This document shows positions 51,966 through 62,312 of a stretch of 64,000 nt of DNA, one piece after another (position 1 is the stretch's first letter; each line of letters begins with the position of its first letter). Source of the DNA: Peteryoungia rhizophila (GTDB lineage: Bacteria; Pseudomonadota; Alphaproteobacteria; Rhizobiales; Rhizobiaceae); contig NZ_STGT01000001.1 of assembly GCF_004912145.1 (NCBI RefSeq), positions 682,001 to 746,000 of the forward strand. The letters are read 5' to 3'. Under the pieces are notes generated by a model that was not told the origin of the DNA, did not search any database, and worked only from the letters and a program-made list of their open reading frames with translations. The translations under genes and the position numbers were made by a program.

Positions 51966-53432
51966 ATGAATGCCATGCTCGATAAGGGCGATGGACGGCC
52001 CGTCGTCAGCGTAACCGATGCGAGAGTGAGTTTCGGCGCGGTGAAGGCGCTCGACGGCGTCAAGCTGGAGATCGGCGCTGGAGAATGCGTCGGTCTGGTC
52101 GGCCACAATGGCGCCGGCAAATCCACCATCGTCAACGTTATCAATGGCGGGCTCAGCCCGCATGAGGGCACCATCCGATACGGTCACGGCAGCGGGGGCC
52201 ACAGCATCAATGCTGCGCGCGACGCCGGCATTCGCTGCGTTTTTCAGGAACTGTCGCTCTGCCCGAACCTGACGATCGTGGAGAACACCCGCGTCATGCA
52301 TCGCAGCTTGAAAGGCTGGGGCTGGCGCAAGCGGGGTGCAGCACTGATCGAGAGCAAATTGCAGGAAATCTTTCCGGGTCATTCGATCGACTGCCACGAG
52401 GCCGTCGGCACGCTGACCATCGCGGAACGCCAGATGGTGGAGATCGCGATCACCTTCTGTGAGATCGGCAGTCCTGTCCGCCTGGTCATTCTGGACGAGC
52501 CGACCTCGTCGCTGGATGCGCGACTCGCAGAACAACTGCTTGCCTATGTCGAGCGTTTCGTGCGCGACGGTGGCTCGATCCTGTTCATCTCCCACATTCT
52601 CGGCGAGATACTCTCGGTCTCCAACCGCATCGTCGTCATGAAGGACGGCAGGGTCGTCAGCCAGAGACCGGCCGAGGAGTTTTCGGAACACGGGTTGATC
52701 GAGGCCATGGGCAGCGTGGTGAAGACGCGCGAGGCCCGCACGCACCTGCAGAGGACCGACACGGCGAGTGTGCTGACCGCAGCACCGGTCCGCGGACGCG
52801 GCCTCCCCTTCCAGGCCATGAAGGGTGAGATTGTCGGTTTCGCCGGTCTCGGCGGGCACGGCCAGACGGACATGCTGGTCGGCCTCTTCGAATCCCGAAC
52901 CGGCAACTGGCTGCGGGCCGACAACCCTGAAGTCGCCTTTGTGGCCGGCGACCGTGCTGTCAACGGCACCTTCACGCTATGGAGCATCTTGAGAAACCTC
53001 AGCATCGGCATCCTGCCGGACCTATCGCGGCTGCAAACCCTGGATTTCGATCGGGAGGAGACGCTGGGGCAGACCTGGAAGGAGCGGATCGGCATCCGCA
53101 CTCCCGACATGGACAATCCGATCCTGTCGCTTTCGGGCGGAAACCAGCAGAAGGTTCTCTTCGCCCGGGCGCTGGCCAGCCGGGCACCCGTAGTTCTGAT
53201 GGACGACCCGATGCGCGGCGTCGACTTCGGCACCAAGCAGGAGGTCTATGCGATATTGCGCCAGGAGGCAGACGCCGGGCGGACATTTGTCTGGTACTCG
53301 ACCGAGATGGACGAGGTCTGCCTCTGCGAGCGCGTCTATGTGTTCAACAACGGCATGATCGTTGCCGAACTGAAGGGCGACGAGGTGACGGAAGAAAACA
53401 TCCTCTCCGCCTCCTTCCAGGAGGCCGCATGA
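51966..53432 (+). CDS. sugar ABC transporter ATPase (RbsA-like, two ATPase domains)
   Basis: A 488-residue tandem ATPase. Domain 1 has Walker A GHNGAGKST, an altered signature region TLTIAERQMVEIA and Walker B LVILDEPTSSLD. Domain 2 has the family's non-canonical P-loop region (GFAGLGGHGQTDMLVGLF), a full LSGGNQQKVLFARAL signature and VVLMDDPMRGVD. The ATG at 51966 begins the usual short leader; a GTG at 51948 is possible. It overlaps the next gene by ATGA. Confidence 0.9.
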   Translation: MNAMLDKGDGRPVVSVTDARVSFGAVKALDGVKLEIGAGECVGLVGHNGAGKSTIVNVINGGLSPHEGTIRYGHGSGGHSINAARDAGIRCVFQELSLCPNLTIVENTRVMHRSLKGWGWRKRGAALIESKLQEIFPGHSIDCHEAVGTLTIAERQMVEIAITFCEIGSPVRLVILDEPTSSLDARLAEQLLAYVERFVRDGGSILFISHILGEILSVSNRIVVMKDGRVVSQRPAEEFSEHGLIEAMGSVVKTREARTHLQRTDTASVLTAAPVRGRGLPFQAMKGEIVGFAGLGGHGQTDMLVGLFESRTGNWLRADNPEVAFVAGDRAVNGTFTLWSILRNLSIGILPDLSRLQTLDFDREETLGQTWKERIGIRTPDMDNPILSLSGGNQQKVLFARALASRAPVVLMDDPMRGVDFGTKQEVYAILRQEADAGRTFVWYSTEMDEVCLCERVYVFNNGMIVAELKGDEVTEENILSASFQEAA

Positions 53433-54376
53433 CGAAGTTCTTCTCAGCTGATAGCCTGCGCCTGCTGATCCCGGCCCTTTCGCTGGTCGGTTTGCTCGCC
53501 GCGGTCTTCTATCTCCAGCCGCGGGCCATGAGCTACACCGGGCTCAATCTGCTGTTCAATCTGGCCGTCCCGATTGCGCTCGCGACCATTGCCCAGATGC
53601 TGATCATGACGGTCAACGACCTCGATCTGTCGATGGGCACCTTCGTCAGCTTCGTTGCCTGCGTGACGGCGACCTTCCTGCAGTCGTCTCCCCTGCTGGG
53701 TGTCCTTATCCTGACGGCTGCGATCGGCGTCTATGCGCTTATCGGTGTGATGATCCACCTTCGGGATCTGCCGTCGATTGTCGTGACGCTCGGCATGAGT
53801 TTCGTCTGGGGCGGACTTGCGGTGCTGACCCTGCCGGCACCCGGCGGCGAGGCGCCCGGCTGGATCCGGACGATCATGACGGTCAAGCCGCCGCTGCTTC
53901 CGATGGCGATCGTCGCCAGCATCCTGATCGCCGTTGTCAGCCACTATGTCATCATGCGCTCGTCCTTCGGCGTCGTGTTGCGCGGGGTGGGCGGCAATAG
54001 TCGCTCTGTTGCCCGGGCTGGATGGTCGATCATCGGTGCACGGGCGGCTGTCTATGGTCTCGCCGGCTTCTTTGCAGTGCTCGCCGGCATGGCGCTGGTG
54101 GGGCTGACCACCTCAGCCGACGCCAATATCGCGCTGCGCTATACGCTGCTCTCGATCGCCGGTGTCATTCTCGGCGGCGGTGAATTCGTCGGCGGGCGCG
54201 TCTCGCCGATCGGTGCCGTCATCGGCGCACTCACCCTGACGCTAGCCGGCTCCTTCCTGTCGTTCCTCAGGATTTCGCCGGACTGGCAGATCGGCGCACA
54301 GGGCGCGATCCTGATCCTCGTGCTGACGCTGCGTCTTGCCCTCAATCGCGCCGAAGGCCGGAAGGGCAAGTCATGA
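53429..54376 (+). CDS. sugar ABC transporter permease 1 (RbsC-like)
   Basis: A 315-residue membrane protein with 8-9 helices and the RbsC family signatures IAQMLIMTVNDLDLSMGTFVSFVA, LPSIVVTLGMSFVWGG, VLRGVGGNSRSVARAGW and LSIAGVILGGGEFVGGRVSPIGAVIGAL. It is coupled by 4-bp overlaps to the ATPase before and the second permease after. The longer frame from 52979 runs inside the ATPase gene and is not used. Confidence 0.9.
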   Translation: MTKFFSADSLRLLIPALSLVGLLAAVFYLQPRAMSYTGLNLLFNLAVPIALATIAQMLIMTVNDLDLSMGTFVSFVACVTATFLQSSPLLGVLILTAAIGVYALIGVMIHLRDLPSIVVTLGMSFVWGGLAVLTLPAPGGEAPGWIRTIMTVKPPLLPMAIVASILIAVVSHYVIMRSSFGVVLRGVGGNSRSVARAGWSIIGARAAVYGLAGFFAVLAGMALVGLTTSADANIALRYTLLSIAGVILGGGEFVGGRVSPIGAVIGALTLTLAGSFLSFLRISPDWQIGAQGAILILVLTLRLALNRAEGRKGKS

Positions 54377-55326
54377 CCCAGGCACTCTCCACACTCTTCT
54401 CCCGGACCTGGATCTGGTCCTTTATCGCGGCAGCCAGCGTCTTCCTCGTCACCATCGTCTTCACGGGCGGGGCGAGCACCGTCGGGCTGGCTCAGGCGGC
54501 CCTCACCTTCGGCGCCTTCTCGGTGCTGGTCGGGCTCGGGCAGATGCTGGTGATCACGCTCGGCCCTGGCAATATCGACCTTTCGGTTCCCGCCAACATG
54601 ACACTTGCGGCGACGGTTTCGCTGAAAGTGATGAATGTCGAGAACAGCATGATCCTGACCGGGCTTGTCGTTGCCATCGGTGTCGGGATCGCGATCGGCA
54701 TCGGCAATTACGCGCTTATCAAGCTGCTGCGCATCCCGCCGATCATCGCAACGCTGTCGATGAGCTTTATCGTGCAGTCCACGGCGATCTGGACAAACCG
54801 GGGACTGCGCATCAAGCCGCCGAGCTGGCTTGCCGACTTCACGACCTCCTCGACGGCGGGTATACCGAATGTAGCGCTCGTCGCCTTGGCGCTCTCCGCG
54901 CTCGTCTGGTACGTGATCAATCGTACCGTCTATGGGCGCTCGATTGCCGCGATCGGCCAAAGCATCCGCGCCGCCCGCATGGCCGGCATCCCGATCGACG
55001 GGACGCGGCTTGTCACCTACCTGCTCTGTGCCGTGCTCGCCTCGCTGTGTGGCTATCTGCTCGCCAGCTTCTCCGGCGGCGCGGCACTCAACATGGGCAC
55101 GGAATATCTCCTGATGTCGATCGCCGTCGTCGTGATCGGCGGCACGGCGGTTGCCGGTGGCAATTCGAATGTTCCGGGGATATGGGGCGCCTCGCTCTTC
55201 ATGTTCCTTGTGGTTTCGATGCTGAATACCTACGGTTTTGGTGCAGGCATCCGCCTCATTCTCACCGGTCTCATCATCATCGCCGTCATCATGCTGCCGA
55301 CCACCCGCAGCACCGGCAAAACCTGA
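54373..55326 (+). CDS. sugar ABC transporter permease 2 (RbsC-like)
   Basis: A 317-residue homologue of the preceding permease: GLGQMLVITLGPGNIDLSVPANMTLAATV, IPPIIATLSMSFIVQSTAIWTNRG, AAIGQSIRAARMAGIPI and LLMSIAVVVIGGTAVAGGNSNVPGIWGASLFM. Two distinct permeases suggest a heterodimeric channel. Followed after 20 bp by the lactonase gene. Confidence 0.9.
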   Translation: MTQALSTLFSRTWIWSFIAAASVFLVTIVFTGGASTVGLAQAALTFGAFSVLVGLGQMLVITLGPGNIDLSVPANMTLAATVSLKVMNVENSMILTGLVVAIGVGIAIGIGNYALIKLLRIPPIIATLSMSFIVQSTAIWTNRGLRIKPPSWLADFTTSSTAGIPNVALVALALSALVWYVINRTVYGRSIAAIGQSIRAARMAGIPIDGTRLVTYLLCAVLASLCGYLLASFSGGAALNMGTEYLLMSIAVVVIGGTAVAGGNSNVPGIWGASLFMFLVVSMLNTYGFGAGIRLILTGLIIIAVIMLPTTRSTGKT

Positions 55327-55346
55327 AGCCCTGCCAGGATCGTCCC

Positions 55347-56258
55347 ATGGAAAACCCGCATTACGAGATCCGCGACCCCCGCTTCTGCGACCTGCTTGTG
55401 TCCAGCGCCGCCCTCGACGAGCTCTATACAGGCTGCCGGTGGGCCGAGGGTCCCGTCTGGTTCAACGATGGCGGCTATCTCTTGTTCAGCGACATTCCGA
55501 ACGAACGCGTGCTGCGCTGGATCGAGGGGGCTGGCATCTCGGTCTATCGCGCGCCGTCGCAATTCATCAACGGCAATACGCGCGACCGCGAGGGACGGCT
55601 CGTGTCCTGCGAGCATGGCGGGCGCCGAGTTGTCCGCACCGAGATCGACGGGACGATCACGACGCTTGCCGATCGCTACCAGGGCAAGCGGCTGAATTCC
55701 CCCAATGACGTCGTGGTGAAATCAGACGGCAGCGTGTGGTTCAGCGACCCGTCCTACGGCATTCTCTCGGACTACGAGGGCTACAAGGCCGACGAGGAAC
55801 AGGCGAGCCGCAATGTCTACCGGCTCGAACCTACCACCGGCGAGCTCACCGTCGTGGTCGACGACTTCCTGCAACCAAACGGGCTCTGCTTCTCGCCAGA
55901 CGAGACATTGCTCTACGTCGCCGATTCCGGGGCCAGCCACAAACCGGACGCGCCGCGGCATATCCGGGTCTTCGATGTCACCGATGGCAAACGACTGACG
56001 AATGGGCGGGTCTTTGCCCATATCGACAAGGGCATTCCCGACGGAATGCGGACGGATGTCGACGGAAACCTCTGGTCAAGTGCTGCCGACGGTGTGCACT
56101 GCTTCCATCCCGATGGCACGCTGCTCGGCAAGATCCTGATGCCGCAGGCGGTGGCAAACCTCACCTTCGGCGGCCCGCGCCGGAACCGCCTGTTCATCAC
56201 CGCGTCGACCTCGCTCTATGCGATCTACACCGCGACGCGGGGCGCGCAGGTGCCATAA
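55347..56258 (+). CDS. SMP-30/gluconolactonase family sugar lactonase
   Basis: A 303-residue six-bladed propeller of the SMP-30/LRE family: the metal Glu in CRWAEGPVWF, FINGNTRDREGRLVSCEHGGRRV, LNSPNDVVVKSDGSVWFSDPSYGI (Asn-Asp metal site), NGLCFSPDETLLYVADSG and GIPDGMRTDVDGNLW. It hydrolyses a sugar lactone. Its place at the end of the ABC operon suggests the imported substrate is an aldose oxidised to a lactone, or a lactone itself. The ATG at 55347 is preferred to the much longer frame that overlaps permease 2. Confidence 0.88.
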   Translation: MENPHYEIRDPRFCDLLVSSAALDELYTGCRWAEGPVWFNDGGYLLFSDIPNERVLRWIEGAGISVYRAPSQFINGNTRDREGRLVSCEHGGRRVVRTEIDGTITTLADRYQGKRLNSPNDVVVKSDGSVWFSDPSYGILSDYEGYKADEEQASRNVYRLEPTTGELTVVVDDFLQPNGLCFSPDETLLYVADSGASHKPDAPRHIRVFDVTDGKRLTNGRVFAHIDKGIPDGMRTDVDGNLWSSAADGVHCFHPDGTLLGKILMPQAVANLTFGGPRRNRLFITASTSLYAIYTATRGAQVP

Positions 56259-56271
56259 AGCAAAGTTTCGC

Positions 56272-56302
56272 CTTGGCGCCTGCGTTTTTGGCGGGCGCCA
56301 AG
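56272..56302. terminator. hairpin between the convergent lactonase and allophanate hydrolase genes
   Basis: CTTGGCGCC / GGCGCCAAG, 9 bp, with a 13-nt loop containing five T. Sits in the 51-bp convergent gap; no clear T-tract follows on either strand, so it may be a weak or Rho-assisted terminator. Confidence 0.5.
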
Positions 56303-56309
56303 GGAAGCC

Positions 56310-58109
56310 TCACTTCCACGAGGCGATATAGGCGCGCCAGCCGCCGAGATCGGTGACTTCCTGCGCACCCTTGATGGCATAGGGTTCGCAGAGAAAACCG
56401 GAAACCTGGCTGCCGTCGTCGAGTGTGACCTTGCCGATGCCGAGCGGTGCGGGGATGTTCTGGACGAAGCGGCCGAAGGCTGCGGGCGTGACCTTCCAGA
56501 CTTCGACCTCGAGCCCCTTGCCGGCGAAGCCCGGCTCGCGGATCAGGCCCGGCTTGGGCGGCGTGGTGTTTGGCAGGACGAAGAGGCGGTAGTCGCCCGC
56601 CGTGCGGCAGGTCTTCACCAGCTTGCCACCGGGGCCTGTCAGTTCGTGGTTCAGCGGCATGCCGGTCAAATGCGCGCCGACGACCATGATGGTGACGAGG
56701 CCGTCATCGGGTTCGGCAACCTTCGAGGCTTCCGGCAGGGCTGCAGCCTTGTCCTTGCCCATACCAGATTGGGCGGCGCGGTGCATGGCATCGGCAAAGG
56801 GGGCCAGCGCATCGTCGGAGAAGGAGGGGCCGAAGAAGGTGACGCCACCAGGCAGGCCATCCGAGCCGAAGCCACCGGGCACAGCGATTGCCGCATAGCC
56901 GAAGAGATTGGCAAAATTTGTGTAGCGACCGAAATGGCTGTTCTTGACGATCGGGTCGGCCAGCATCGCCTCGACCGTATAGGTCGTCGGCGACGTTGGC
57001 AGCATCAGGACGTCGAGCTTTTCCCATTCGACAAACGTCTTCTGGCGGAGATGGCCGAGCTTGTATTGGCCCTCGAATGCCGCGACCGCATCGTAACCCT
57101 TGGCACCCTCGATGATGGTGCGCACGGTCGGGTCGAAATCATCGGCATTGGTGCCGATGAACTCCTTCACCGCCGCCAGACGTTCGGCCACCCAGGGGCC
57201 GTTGTAGAGCAGTTCGGCGGCCTGGCGGAAGGGCGCATAGTCGAAGGGGACGATAACAGCGCCGAGCGATTTCGCCCGCTCGATGGCTTCATCGTAGAGG
57301 GCTTCCACCGCCTTGTTTCCGAAGAACTCGCGCTCGGCTCCTTCGAGCACACCGATGCGCAAGCCTGATACCGGCAGGGCGGCTAGCGACGCCTTGCGGG
57401 AATAGGGATCGCCTGCGTCATAGCCATCCATGACCTTGCGGATCGCAACACCATCGCCGACGGTCGCCGCAAATACCGTGACGACGTCGACACTGCGGCA
57501 GGCCGGCACGACGCCGACATTCGGCACGAGGCCCGGTGTCGGCTTGATGCCGACGAGGTTGTTGAAGGCGGCGGGCACGCGACCGGAGCCGGCGGTATCG
57601 GTGCCGAGCGCAAAGCTTGCGAGACCCGCCCCAACCGTAACCGCCGAGCCAGACGAGGAGCCGCCGGAGACATAGGCCTTATCGAAAACGGAGCGCGGAG
57701 CACCATAAGGAGACCGCGTGCCGTTGAGGCCTGTCGCAAACTGGTCGAGATTGGTCTTGCCGATGACAAGGCCACCCGCTGCCTTTAGTCTTGCAACGAC
57801 CGTTGCGTCCTTCTCCGGCTGGTAGGCGAAGGCCGGGCAGGCTGCGGTGGTCGGCAGGCTTGATACGTCGATATTGTCCTTGACGGCAAAGGGCACGCCC
57901 CAGAGCGGCAGACTGTTCGGCTCCGGCGCGCGCTCCATCAGGGCCTTTGCGGCTGCCCGCAAGTGATCATCCGGCGTCTCTGTAATGAAGACCGCCGGAT
58001 CGTCGGAAGCATTGCGGCGGGCGATCACCTCCTCGACGAGGTCGAGCGGGGTGAGCCCGCTGGCATAGGCGGCCTTGAGCGAAGCGAGATCAAGAATAGT
58101 CGGCAGCAT
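56310..58109 (-). CDS. atzF: allophanate hydrolase
   Basis: A 599-residue amidase-signature enzyme of AtzF length. It hydrolyses allophanate to ammonia and CO2. Catalytic triad read as K77 (PFAVKDNID), S151 (VSGGSSSGSAV) and S175 (TDTAGSGRVPAA). The C-terminal ~130 residues (VVGAHLTGMPLNHELTGPGGKL...) are the second AtzF domain. It begins one base before the carboxylase stop (TAATG), showing tight coupling. Last gene of the carboxylase operon. Confidence 0.93.
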   Translation of the reverse strand: MLPTILDLASLKAAYASGLTPLDLVEEVIARRNASDDPAVFITETPDDHLRAAAKALMERAPEPNSLPLWGVPFAVKDNIDVSSLPTTAACPAFAYQPEKDATVVARLKAAGGLVIGKTNLDQFATGLNGTRSPYGAPRSVFDKAYVSGGSSSGSAVTVGAGLASFALGTDTAGSGRVPAAFNNLVGIKPTPGLVPNVGVVPACRSVDVVTVFAATVGDGVAIRKVMDGYDAGDPYSRKASLAALPVSGLRIGVLEGAEREFFGNKAVEALYDEAIERAKSLGAVIVPFDYAPFRQAAELLYNGPWVAERLAAVKEFIGTNADDFDPTVRTIIEGAKGYDAVAAFEGQYKLGHLRQKTFVEWEKLDVLMLPTSPTTYTVEAMLADPIVKNSHFGRYTNFANLFGYAAIAVPGGFGSDGLPGGVTFFGPSFSDDALAPFADAMHRAAQSGMGKDKAAALPEASKVAEPDDGLVTIMVVGAHLTGMPLNHELTGPGGKLVKTCRTAGDYRLFVLPNTTPPKPGLIREPGFAGKGLEVEVWKVTPAAFGRFVQNIPAPLGIGKVTLDDGSQVSGFLCEPYAIKGAQEVTDLGGWRAYIASWK

Positions 58110-61100
58110 TACAGATCCTCCAAGATGACCAGGACATCGCCGGCCTTGACGTTGCGACCCGGCCCGGCACGCAGATCCCGGACGCGGCCGGCAGCATGGG
58201 CGGTGACGGTGATTTCCATTTTCATCGACTCGATGATGGCAAGTGTATCGCCAGCCTGCACGGACTGGCCTTCCTCGACCAGAAGTTTCCAGACATTGCC
58301 GGGCACGGCACTTTCCACCCCGAAGCAGCCTTCAGGGATATCGCTGCCGAGGCTGACGCCCGCGCCATCATCCACCTGGAAACTATCGAGCCCCTCGTCC
58401 TTCCAGCGCTTACGTTCCGCCTCGAAGGCTGCCTGCTGTCCCTGCTTGAAGGCGCCGATGCTCTCTGCATTGCGGGCCATCTCCGCCTCGTAGTCGGCAT
58501 AGGAGAAGGTGCCCTCCTCGATGCGGATTGGATAGCCGCCATGCGGGAAGGCGGCGCGGGCTTCCGTCAGTTCTTCGTGGCTCACGGGGAAGAAGCGGAT
58601 CTGGTCGAAGAAATCGAGCAGCCAGGGCTTGTCCTTGGCAAACACATCCGTTTGCCGCCAGGTATTCCAGACCTGGATCGTGCGGCCGAAGAGCTGATAA
58701 CCGCCCGGCCCTTCCATGCCATAGATGCACATATAGGCACCGCCAATGCCGACGGCGTTTTCCGGCGTCCAGGTGCGGGCCGGATTGTACTTCGTCGTCA
58801 CCAGCCGGTGGCGGGGATCGATGGGTGTTGCGACTGGGGCGCCGAGATAGACATCGCCGAGGCCCATCACGAGATAGGAGGCGTTGAAGATCGTGTCCTT
58901 CACCGCCTGCTCGTCGGCGAGCCCGTTGATACGGCGGATGAACTCGATGTTCGATGGGCACCAGGGCGCGTTCGGGCGCACGAGTTCCTGATACTTGCGC
59001 ATGGCCAGTTCCGCATCCGGATCGTTCCAGGAGAGCGGCAGCCAGACGGTCCGGCTCGGCACCCTGACGGCGGAGACCGGAGGCAGGCCCTTCTCGATCT
59101 CGGCGAGGGCGGCGAGGAGTGTCGAGCGCGAGAGTATGGTGCTGTCGTAGTGGATCTGCAGCGAACGGATGCCCGGCGTCAGATCGATCAGGCCCTGAAG
59201 CCTCGCCGCCTTCACCGCCTGCATCAGCAGATGGACGCGCATGCGGATGCCGATGTCGAGCTGCATCGGGCCGTATTCGACCAGCAGATTGTCATCGCCC
59301 TGTCGGCGGTTGACGACGGGAACGCCGCCACCCTCGGTCGCGCCGATCACAGCCGACCCGGCTGTTTCCGATATGCGCTTCACCATCGGCCCCGCCAGCG
59401 GATCGCTTGCTCGGGCCACGGCATGAAACCGGATCTTATCCCCCGGTTTGAACTGGCCCATCTTCCACTGCTCGTCGCGGGCGATGACAGCCGGGCAGAC
59501 GAAGCCGCCGAGGCTCGGACCGTCGGGGCCGAGGATGATCGGCATGTCGCCGGTAAAGTCGATCGCGCCGATCGCATAGGCGTTGTCATGCAGGTTGGAG
59601 GGGTGAAGCCCCGCCTCGCCGCCATCCTCGCGCGCCCATTTGGGCGCCGGGCCGATCAGGCGCACACCGGTGCGCGCCGAGTTGAAATGCACCTCGTAAG
59701 GCGTCGAGAACAGCGTCTCGATATCGTCTTCGAGGAAGAAGTCGGGCGCGCCATGGGGTCCATAGAGGACGCCGACGGACCATTCGCGGGTCAGTTCCGC
59801 AGGCTCGGCTGCCGGGAGGACATCGGTCTGGTTCCGGCGGGCCAAGCGCAAGACATGGCCGGCACGCAAGGTGCCGGTGGCATTGCCGCCGAACTGGCCG
59901 AGGCCGAAGGTGGCGCGGGAGCCCATGACCAGGGGCGCGTCGAAGCCGCCGGATACCGCCAGATAGGCGCGCTGGCCTGCACCGGTGATGTTGCCGATGG
60001 CGAGCGTCTGGCCGGCTTTCACCTGGACCGCCTTGTCGTGTGGCACCTCGATGCCGTCGAGCTTCATAGGCATCACGGCCCCGGCGAGCGCGATCACGGT
60101 ATCGGAGAAGAATTTCAGCATCGGCCCTGAGACGGTGAGCTCCAGGGCCGCCGTATGATCGTGGTTGCCGACCAGCCGGTTGGCATGGCGGAAGGAGCGT
60201 TCGTCCATCGGGCCCGAGGGCGGCACGCCGACATGCCAGAGACCCAGACGGCCCGGCAGTTCCTGGAGGCTCGATTGCGCGCCGGGGGCGACCACTTCGA
60301 CGACATCGGGCACGAAGGCGAAATCCTTCAAGGCCGTGGTCGCGACATCGCCGCTGCGGAACAGGTCGGAGGCGGCGATGGCCTTTAGATATTCGAGGTT
60401 GGTCTCGATGCCGGCAAGCGAGGTTTCTTCCAGCGCGGAGGAGAGTGTGGCGATGGCTGCGTTACGATCCGCGCCCGAGACAATGACCTTGGCGAGCATG
60501 GGATCGTAGAAAGGCGTGACCTCGGTTCCCGTTTCCACCCAGCCGTCGACGCGGATGCCCTCGGGAAAGACCACTTCGGTCAGCAGCCCGGCACTCGGGC
60601 GGAAACCGGCATGGGGCATCTCGGCATACACGCGCGCTTCAATAGCGGCACCCTTTGGCACGAGGTTTTCACTGCCCGTCAGCACATCTTCGCCGGCTGC
60701 CTGACGGATCATCCACTCGACCAGATCCACACCGAAGACCGCTTCCGTCACTGGATGCTCGACCTGCAGGCGGGTGTTCACCTCAAGGAAGTAGAATTCT
60801 TCGCGGGCGGGATCATAGATGAATTCGACCGTACCGGCGGAGGCGTAGGCCACCTGCTGGCCGAGCGACACAGCGGCGGCGTGCAGGCGCTGGCGCACCG
60901 CATCGGACAGACCCGGGGCCGGGGTTTCCTCGATCACTTTCTGGTTCCGGCGCTGGAGCGAGCAGTCGCGTTCGCCGAGCGCAATGACCCTGCCCTTGCC
61001 GTCGCCGAAGATCTGCACCTCGACATGACGGGCCTTCGATACGAAGCGTTCGAGATAAACGCGGGCGTCGCCGAAGCTGGATTTCGCCGTGCGCTGGACC

Positions 61101-61645
61101 GTGTCGAAGGCTGCGGCAAGAGCCTCCGCACTGTCGCAGAGCTGCATGCCGATGCCGCCGCCGCCAGCCGTCGATTTCAGCATCACGGGATAGCCGATCT
61201 GCTCAGCTGCGGAGAGCGCCTCCTCCAGGCTGTCGAGCAGGCCGGAGCCGGGCAAGAGCGGCACACCGCTCGCCTTGGCCAGTTCGCGCGCCGTGTGCTT
61301 GAGGCCGAAGGCGGAGATATTGTCTGGCGTCGGACCGATAAACGTGATGCCTTCCGCCTTCAGCCGCTCGGCAAAGCCGATGTTCTCCGAGAGGAAGCCA
61401 TAGCCCGGATGGACGGCTTGCGCACCCGTCTGGCGGCAGGCGGTGATCACGGCGTCGACGTTGAGGTAGCTTTCGCTTGCGGGTGCGGGGCCGAGCCGCA
61501 CCGCCTCGTCCGCCATCAGCACGGCCTTCGAAAACCGGTCGGCATCGGAATAGACCGCAACGCTTGCGATCCCCATTTTCTGAAGCGTCTTGATGACGCG
61601 CACGGCGATCTCGCCGCGATTGGCAATCAGAACCTTTTTGAACAT
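58109..61645 (-). CDS. urea/guanidine carboxylase (biotin-dependent)
   Basis: A 1178-residue multidomain protein: biotin carboxylase (1-450; [41 protein letters not shown]), AHS2/KipA-like then AHS1/KipI-like carboxyltransferase (~470-1030; [55 protein letters not shown]) and a biotin carrier end with ESMKMEI (K1142). True urea carboxylases make allophanate from urea; many bacterial members with DUF1989 partners act on guanidine, giving carboxyguanidine. The two DUF1989 genes upstream and allophanate hydrolase downstream favour the guanidine route. ATG at 61645 starts the conserved [11 protein letters not shown]; the 27-codon extension reads through the preceding gene. Confidence 0.9.
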   Translation of the reverse strand: MFKKVLIANRGEIAVRVIKTLQKMGIASVAVYSDADRFSKAVLMADEAVRLGPAPASESYLNVDAVITACRQTGAQAVHPGYGFLSENIGFAERLKAEGITFIGPTPDNISAFGLKHTARELAKASGVPLLPGSGLLDSLEEALSAAEQIGYPVMLKSTAGGGGIGMQLCDSAEALAAAFDTVQRTAKSSFGDARVYLERFVSKARHVEVQIFGDGKGRVIALGERDCSLQRRNQKVIEETPAPGLSDAVRQRLHAAAVSLGQQVAYASAGTVEFIYDPAREEFYFLEVNTRLQVEHPVTEAVFGVDLVEWMIRQAAGEDVLTGSENLVPKGAAIEARVYAEMPHAGFRPSAGLLTEVVFPEGIRVDGWVETGTEVTPFYDPMLAKVIVSGADRNAAIATLSSALEETSLAGIETNLEYLKAIAASDLFRSGDVATTALKDFAFVPDVVEVVAPGAQSSLQELPGRLGLWHVGVPPSGPMDERSFRHANRLVGNHDHTAALELTVSGPMLKFFSDTVIALAGAVMPMKLDGIEVPHDKAVQVKAGQTLAIGNITGAGQRAYLAVSGGFDAPLVMGSRATFGLGQFGGNATGTLRAGHVLRLARRNQTDVLPAAEPAELTREWSVGVLYGPHGAPDFFLEDDIETLFSTPYEVHFNSARTGVRLIGPAPKWAREDGGEAGLHPSNLHDNAYAIGAIDFTGDMPIILGPDGPSLGGFVCPAVIARDEQWKMGQFKPGDKIRFHAVARASDPLAGPMVKRISETAGSAVIGATEGGGVPVVNRRQGDDNLLVEYGPMQLDIGIRMRVHLLMQAVKAARLQGLIDLTPGIRSLQIHYDSTILSRSTLLAALAEIEKGLPPVSAVRVPSRTVWLPLSWNDPDAELAMRKYQELVRPNAPWCPSNIEFIRRINGLADEQAVKDTIFNASYLVMGLGDVYLGAPVATPIDPRHRLVTTKYNPARTWTPENAVGIGGAYMCIYGMEGPGGYQLFGRTIQVWNTWRQTDVFAKDKPWLLDFFDQIRFFPVSHEELTEARAAFPHGGYPIRIEEGTFSYADYEAEMARNAESIGAFKQGQQAAFEAERKRWKDEGLDSFQVDDGAGVSLGSDIPEGCFGVESAVPGNVWKLLVEEGQSVQAGDTLAIIESMKMEITVTAHAAGRVRDLRAGPGRNVKAGDVLVILEDL

Positions 61646-62298
61646 CAGGCCGCCTCGTCGTCCCAGACGAGCACCCGGATCGGCGTGGGATCGAAGCCGT
61701 TGCAAGGGTTGTTGATCTGCGGGCAATTGGAGATGACGAGCAGCACGTCCATCTCCGCCTTCAGCTCGACATAGTCGCCAGGGGCGGAAATGCCATCGAC
61801 GATGGTCATCTCGCCTGAAGGTTCGATCGGCACGTTCATGAAGAAGTTGATGTTCGGCACGACGTCACGCTTGCTCATGCCATGTTTGGAAACCTCGATG
61901 ACGAAGTTGTCGCGGCAGGCATGCAGGTATTTCGTGTAGTGACCGAAGCGCACCGTGTTGCTCTCGCAGGAGCAGGCGCCGGCGGAGGTGTCGTGCCGGC
62001 CACAGCTATCGGCGGTCACTGTCAGCATCACCCGGCCTTCGTTGGAGATCACCTTGGTGCCGGTGGAGATATAGGCCGCCCCCTGCTCGCGCATGGTATC
62101 CTGGCTGGAATAGCGCTCAGAGAAATCATGGGCGTTGTAGAAGAGCGTATCGACGGCCTGCTGGCCGTAGCTGTCCTCGATGCGCACCACCTGACCCTTT
62201 TTGATGAAGGTCGAGAAGGGTGCTTCGGCAGCGATATAGTGATCCTGCGCGGTGTTGGAGAGCGTGCGGACAGGAGAGGTCTGGATGAAATGGGTCAT
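61645..62298 (-). CDS. DUF1989 protein, urea-carboxylase-associated protein 2 (carboxyguanidine deiminase subunit)
   Basis: A 217-residue DUF1989 protein ([115 protein letters not shown]). Clustered Cys and His residues around 102-116 and 136 could bind zinc. The family pair is known as UAAP1/UAAP2 and has been linked to carboxyguanidine deimination (CgdAB). Its stop overlaps the carboxylase ATG (TGATG). ATG at 62298 follows GGAGAGGCGACC. Confidence 0.88.
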   Translation of the reverse strand: MTHFIQTSPVRTLSNTAQDHYIAAEAPFSTFIKKGQVVRIEDSYGQQAVDTLFYNAHDFSERYSSQDTMREQGAAYISTGTKVISNEGRVMLTVTADSCGRHDTSAGACSCESNTVRFGHYTKYLHACRDNFVIEVSKHGMSKRDVVPNINFFMNVPIEPSGEMTIVDGISAPGDYVELKAEMDVLLVISNCPQINNPCNGFDPTPIRVLVWDDEAA

Positions 62299-62312
62299 GG
62301 TCGCCTCTCCTC

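Noticed and set aside
50832..52859. 675-codon open frame on the minus strand opposite the ABC binding-protein and ATPase genes
   Set aside because: It runs against two well-recognised genes, spans their boundary and has no family features.
54336..55346. N-terminal extension of the SMP-30 frame across permease 2
   Set aside because: The upstream part reads through the permease in another frame; the lactonase family begins at MENPHYEIRD (55347).
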